Below, one piece after another: positions 59,960 through 64,000 of a DNA stretch of 64,000 nt. The position numbers and the translations under genes are program-made. The stretch lies in NCBI GenBank assembly GCA_021234535.1, contig CM037830.1, positions 5,802,170 through 5,866,169 of the forward strand. Direction: 5' to 3'. Under the pieces are notes generated by a model. The model was not told where the DNA came from. It saw only the letters and a list, made by a program, of their open reading frames with translations, and did not search any database. The DNA is from Stichopus chloronotus. Its lineage: Eukaryota > Echinodermata > Holothuroidea > Aspidochirotida > Stichopodidae. Positions within the stretch are counted from its first letter, which is position 1. The number at the start of each line of letters is the position of its first letter.

Positions 59960-60700
59960 TAACTTTGAATCCTTTGTCAAATTTTCGGAACACATTTGTA
60001 CATGGGGAAGGAACTGCGGTGGTACGAACTGCCCGAACCTCAAAGTTAGCGTGTTGGTAGTCCACTGTGAGGTGATCCCCGTTTTCTTTGTCATGGAGTT
60101 CAAAGGTCGATAGAACTTACAGAAATATAGAAATATGAAAATCTATCAAGGGAGATATCTCACCAACCAAATGTTTCTGGGACTTGAAACTTTTATCATT
60201 TGTAGCACTTAAGAAGTAGATGTTTGTCATTTGTTATTGAGGTCAAATGACTTGTGAGGTCAATAGAGTACAAAGTTTGAAAACCTTGTAAACACAGCAC
60301 CTCAAGAAGGGAAAGGCGCTTGAACTTCAAAGGTGTTGTGTTGGTAGTTCATCATGAGTAGATGATCCCTATTTTTTTTTCATTGAGGTCATAGGTCATT
60401 TGAGGTCACTAGAGCTCAAAGTATGAAAACCTATTAAGGGAGATATCTTAGCAACTGAATTTTGCTGAAATTTCAAACTCTTTTCACTGGTAAAACTTAA
60501 TTAGCAGATGATTTCTGTCATTGTTATGGCAGTCAAAGGTCATTTGAGGTCAATAGAGAACATAGTTTGAAAAACTTCCAAACACATTATCTGAAGGTCA
60601 AGAAGGTGCCTGAGCTTCAGAGTTGGTGTTTTGGTAGTTCACTGTGAGTAAGTGATTCCTATTGTTTTTCCTGGAGATCAGAGGTCATTTGAGGTCAGTA
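59960..60700 (-). repeat. Diverged tandem array, about 2.5 units of about 290 bp
   Basis: TTGGTAGT(C/T)CA followed by a GATCCC-like word recurs near 60051, 60339 and 60632, about 290 bases apart. AGGGAGATATCT recurs at 60149 and 60438. Read on the minus strand, the units carry CTTCTTGAGGTGCTGTG, GTTTACAAGGTTTTC and GACCTCAAATGACCT, matching the plus-strand array at 16020-16740. Confidence 0.72.
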
Positions 60701-62102
60701 CAAAAGGACACGATGTTTATCTTACTGTATGAGTTGTCATGGATGAATATGTAATAAGTTCTATCATTCCAAATATATGTCCTGGATTCAGTCCTACTTG
60801 TGATACTTTGGAAGTTTTACATGTCCTTAGTATGAACATATGAAGAGGTAAATGTCACTCATATTTAGAAAATAATGCATATTTCTTTCATACCAAAACT
60901 TACCAATAAATAGATCTACAATAGCAGATATTGTTGCAAAATAGAATTTGATCTCATTTTGTTTCAAATTTTAAACTATTGAAAGCCCATTTCTCTACAA
61001 CCACACAAGCACTTAATATAGCTCTTTACATTTATTACCTTTTTTATGTAATCAGTGAATATCCCAGTTGCCAGCAACTCCCTGTCAAGATTTAAAAAGT
61101 ACTTCATTTTAGCCACCATAAAGACTGCCAAGTGAGAAAACCCTTTTGGACTATATTTTGCAGGTTGTCTTTATATCGTGCAATTTCAGACTTGAAATCA
61201 CAATTTGGTTGTCAGGAACTTCATATCCACTTCTGAACTACCTTGGTTAAGAGATATATGTTTTTCTTCATTACTACAATTTACATCGTGCTGAATCAAT
61301 GAAGTTTAGTATGCCAAACCCATATATAATATGGTTGATTTTGTTTAAAGTGAGATAGTGTGTGTATGGACTATGGAACAATGAGATATTGACCAAGGAA
61401 TCACAGAGTCATTCGACTTTTTGATTTCTTGTTACAGTGGGTCCATCCATGACTTTCCCTGTCAGTTTGAAAGAACATCAGTTAATGATTATCTCCTTCT
61501 TCACATTCCCTGATTTTAGTCACTCATTATCTTTTGTCATTTCTTTTATTTCTTTTGAACAATTCTGTTTAAAGTAGAAAAACATGTGTGCTATGAGCTG
61601 CCTGAGTACCTGTCAAGTCTTCAGGTGTGCAACGTCATCGGAAAGGAATCTATAATTTAAAAAAAAAAAAAAAACATCATTCCATCTTTATTGATGAAAA
61701 GTGTACCAGTTTATAAAAATTCTGGAGCGGACCAGTTAATAAAAATGATAAAACCTGTCGGAAAAGACAAGCAGCTGTCAGTCATTTTGTAGCTTAGTGA
61801 AGTTTTTGAGAAGGAAGATTGAAGCAACTGTCATTATTAAACTGTCATTCAAGTTGATACAAATAGATGGAAAATTCTGATACTTTACCACCCATGGGAA
61901 CTGACATAAAGCCTTGGTAGTACTCATCAGGAAGTCTTGGTGAAACAACACAAATCGTCTCGTGACCCCGCTTAGTAAGGGGGAATCGTGACTGTTTGGG
62001 TTGGCACTTCTCCTGGGTCTCTAATCACTGTTGGGTGTTGTTTACTGTTGAAGCTACACAGAAAATCCTGAGATTGGATTTAGGGCAAAACATCATCAAT
62101 AT

Positions 62103-62290
62103 TTAAAGGGTTATACAAGTATGGTCACAAAATTATGTTGTGCATGGAACTTTTTGCTTGTGACCTGATATTTTTTGTGCCATCTTTCTTCAAGAAATAA
62201 TAGTCTAGTGGGAGAGGGAGGGGGGGCTGTTGTCAAGTGGGAATGTGAAGTCACTTTCCTGTCAACTCTGGTGGCATTCTGTACTAGCTA
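62103..62290 (+). repeat. Dispersed repeat, copy 1 of 2
   Basis: It begins TTAAAGGGTTATACAAG and shares with 62749-63023, in order, AACTTTTTGCTTGTG, TGTGCCATC, TCAAGAAATAATAG, AAGTCACTTTCCTGTCA and GGTGGCATTCTGT. No matching inverted end was found. Confidence 0.75.
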
Positions 62291-62334
62291 TATGTAACTT
62301 AACTAGTCTTAAAAATGCATTGTCTCACATCCTC

Positions 62335-62388
62335 TATTTAAAGAGGAACTTTAGTGGGTGTTATTTAAAGAGGAACTTTAGTGGGTGC
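62335..62388 (+). repeat. 27-bp near-perfect tandem duplication
   Basis: TATTTAAAGAGGAACTTTAG plus TGGGTGT is followed by a second copy differing only in its last base. It produces YLKRNFSGC twice in an otherwise meaningless ORF. The near identity suggests a recent event. Confidence 0.9.
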
Positions 62389-62748
62389 TTTAATTTCAAC
62401 CTGCACTTAATGTACATTCATTTACAAACAGTCACAACTGTAATTGTGTTATTTTCATAATTACCTCTTTCCAAATATAAATTCAAATTTCTTGCCATTG
62501 TTGTACAGCATATCACCATTTTGGAAATGTATGATGTGTCACATGCACTGCCAATACTACGTGACATGTACAGGTGCCAGTCTGACGTCAAAATTCATGT
62601 AATTTCGTGACAACATTGTGACTTACGAGTGAATAAATTCATATTTTCTTGGACATGAATTTATTGCACTACTGAATTGTGTCTTCTTGTTTGAAAAACT
62701 ATATATGAAGTATAAGGACTACTTGGAAGGCTATGCATTGGTTTTCCT

Positions 62749-63023
62749 TTAAAGCGACCATAGGTACAATCACAGAATTAGGTTGCGAGAGAAACTTTTT
62801 GCTTGTGTCTGATGCTTGTGTGCCATCATAGCTCAAGAAATAATAGTTCAACAAATAATGGCTAAGACTGGAAGGTTTTTCTCACATACAGCAGTTGCCT
62901 TTCACTTGACAGTATCTTGATTGCACGAAGAGAACAGTTGTGGGAGGGGATGGGGGGTCCAAGTTGGACAGTTAAGTCACTTTCCTGTCACTTTAAATTC
63001 GTCTCCGGTGGCATTCTGTGCTG
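62749..63023 (+). repeat. Dispersed repeat, copy 2 of 2
   Basis: It begins TTAAAGCGACCATAGG and carries the same ordered blocks as 62103-62290, with an extra insert of about 60 bases after TCAAGAAATAATAG. The left end again starts at TTAA. The right end is undefined. Confidence 0.75.
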
Positions 63024-64000
63024 GTTATTTGTATCTGTCCTAGTCTTTGTAGTGAGTTGTGGGGCACCCCTAGCAGACAAAGCATCAAATATGGTAAAAA
63101 TAACATACAGACTAGGATTACAGGCTGCTCTGTTGAAAACCATCTATCAAAATTAGTTCAAGCTGTTAGCTAATTTTGACAAATGAAGAATACCAGCCTT
63201 GTGCTTCTTGTATCTTTCTTCTACCATCCTTCTGACACCTTTGGAATGAAATTTTCCATCGCCGTCAGCTGTAACTTGGGTGCTAGAGAATGTCACTCCT
63301 TCGCCTGAAATTAACTCTTAATTTGCCATCTTGATAGGCAGAAGAGACCGCTGTGATGATTCTGTGATTTCCAACACCTGGGTAGACCGCTCGTGACGGT
63401 GCGACAGATTTACTCCCCACCTCATTGGTTAGGGAAATAATTCATATTGGACATTCCCCTCACTAAGTCTAACAAGGTTTGCTTGACAGTTGGAGCTAAT
63501 TTTCACCGACAGAAGTGCAAGATAGAAGAGTTTCTGGCAGAGTATCCCCAAGAGATCATTCATTTTTTTGGCAATAGAAGTCATTAATCTACTCTTCCTG
63601 AAAACTGGATCTTCTGAGACTGACCCATTTTTGCTTAAGCAGTGATGGTCTATACAAGGCACTGCTCAGTGCAAAGTAAAATAACCAAGCCAGGCCATGG
63701 GCTCCTCCAATCAGCTTCTTTAAACTTCTTCCACACATTTTTTGAAACATTTGTATGAATGATTATTTTCTTTGACTATCTCTTTGTCAAGTGTAGGTAT
63801 TGAAACTGCATTCCTGTCATGTGAAACTGTCTTCCATTTGATGAAAAAGTGATGTATTTTTGGTGTGACAATATCAATAGCTGTGTAGTTGTGGTAGTCA
63901 AAGTACTTTGTTGTTGATCGAGTATTACGTGTTTGTGCTCAACATAATGTGGGCTAGGCTGAATTGTTGAGAAGTTTATACAGTTTAAATATTTTAATAT

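Larger units (their letters stand above)
59261..64000. other. Probable ATXN10 intron, no further exon recognised
   Basis: No segment resembles the remaining ATXN10 blocks (human LIRLIGNLCYK, DGIPLIL, EWAIFAIRNL). The stretch holds the 290-bp array (59960-60700), a repeat pair (62103-62290 and 62749-63023) and a 27-bp tandem duplication (62335-62388). It is most simply the intron leading to exons outside the window. Confidence 0.55.

Noticed and set aside
62230..63156. Two short ORFs sharing VKSLSC as a duplicated small gene
   Set aside because: The similarity comes from the dispersed repeat pair and continues outside the ORFs.
1..64000. CRISPR arrays, bacterial operons, phage genes or tRNA/rRNA genes
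   Set aside because: The tandem repeats have no spacer pattern, genes are intron-split with GT-AG sites, and no cloverleaf or rRNA-like stretch was noticed.

Overview
This window is ordinary nuclear DNA from an animal, with genes split by long introns. It is AT-rich and full of short non-autonomous DNA transposons. I read four protein genes. The mix of genes, the frequent TAGGCCTA octamer and the tandem 'GACCTCAAA' repeats suggest an invertebrate deuterostome such as an echinoderm or hemichordate. That placement is an inference, not a proof.

Layout: (1) 878-6943, minus strand: a complete RYBP/YAF2-type Polycomb subunit in four coding exons. (2) 11843-13195, plus strand: an intronless class A (rhodopsin-like) GPCR of 450 residues, lying head to head with gene 1. 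(3) 13196-23571: a long interval with no recognisable gene, holding two TTAA-flanked MITEs, a tandem array of about 125-145 bp units, a 23-bp minisatellite and a perfect 14-bp hairpin. (4) 23572-44046, minus strand: a complete DENND6 gene (DENN-domain Rab exchange factor) in 16 coding exons, 580 residues. All of its intron phases agree and all its splice sites are GT-AG. (5) 47589 to at least 56499 and probably 59260, plus strand: the 5' part of ATXN10 (ataxin-10). The conserved C-terminal exons are not in the window.

The genes do not form an operon or pathway. RYBP acts in nuclear PRC1-type chromatin silencing. DENND6 activates a Rab GTPase on endosomes. ATXN10 is a cytosolic armadillo-fold protein. 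The GPCR is a lineage-type receptor with no identified ligand.

Most other open reading frames are chance ORFs or shadows on the opposite strand of the exons. The non-genic DNA is largely repeats: at least three short transposon families (two with TTAA targets and one hAT-like with an 8-bp target duplication), a decayed transposase-like coding region inside a DENND6 intron, a pair of inverted repeats about 2.7 kb apart, and several tandem repeats. I found no convincing new biological system. The most unusual items are the repeat families, the receptor's altered TM6 motif and the gene neighbourhood.
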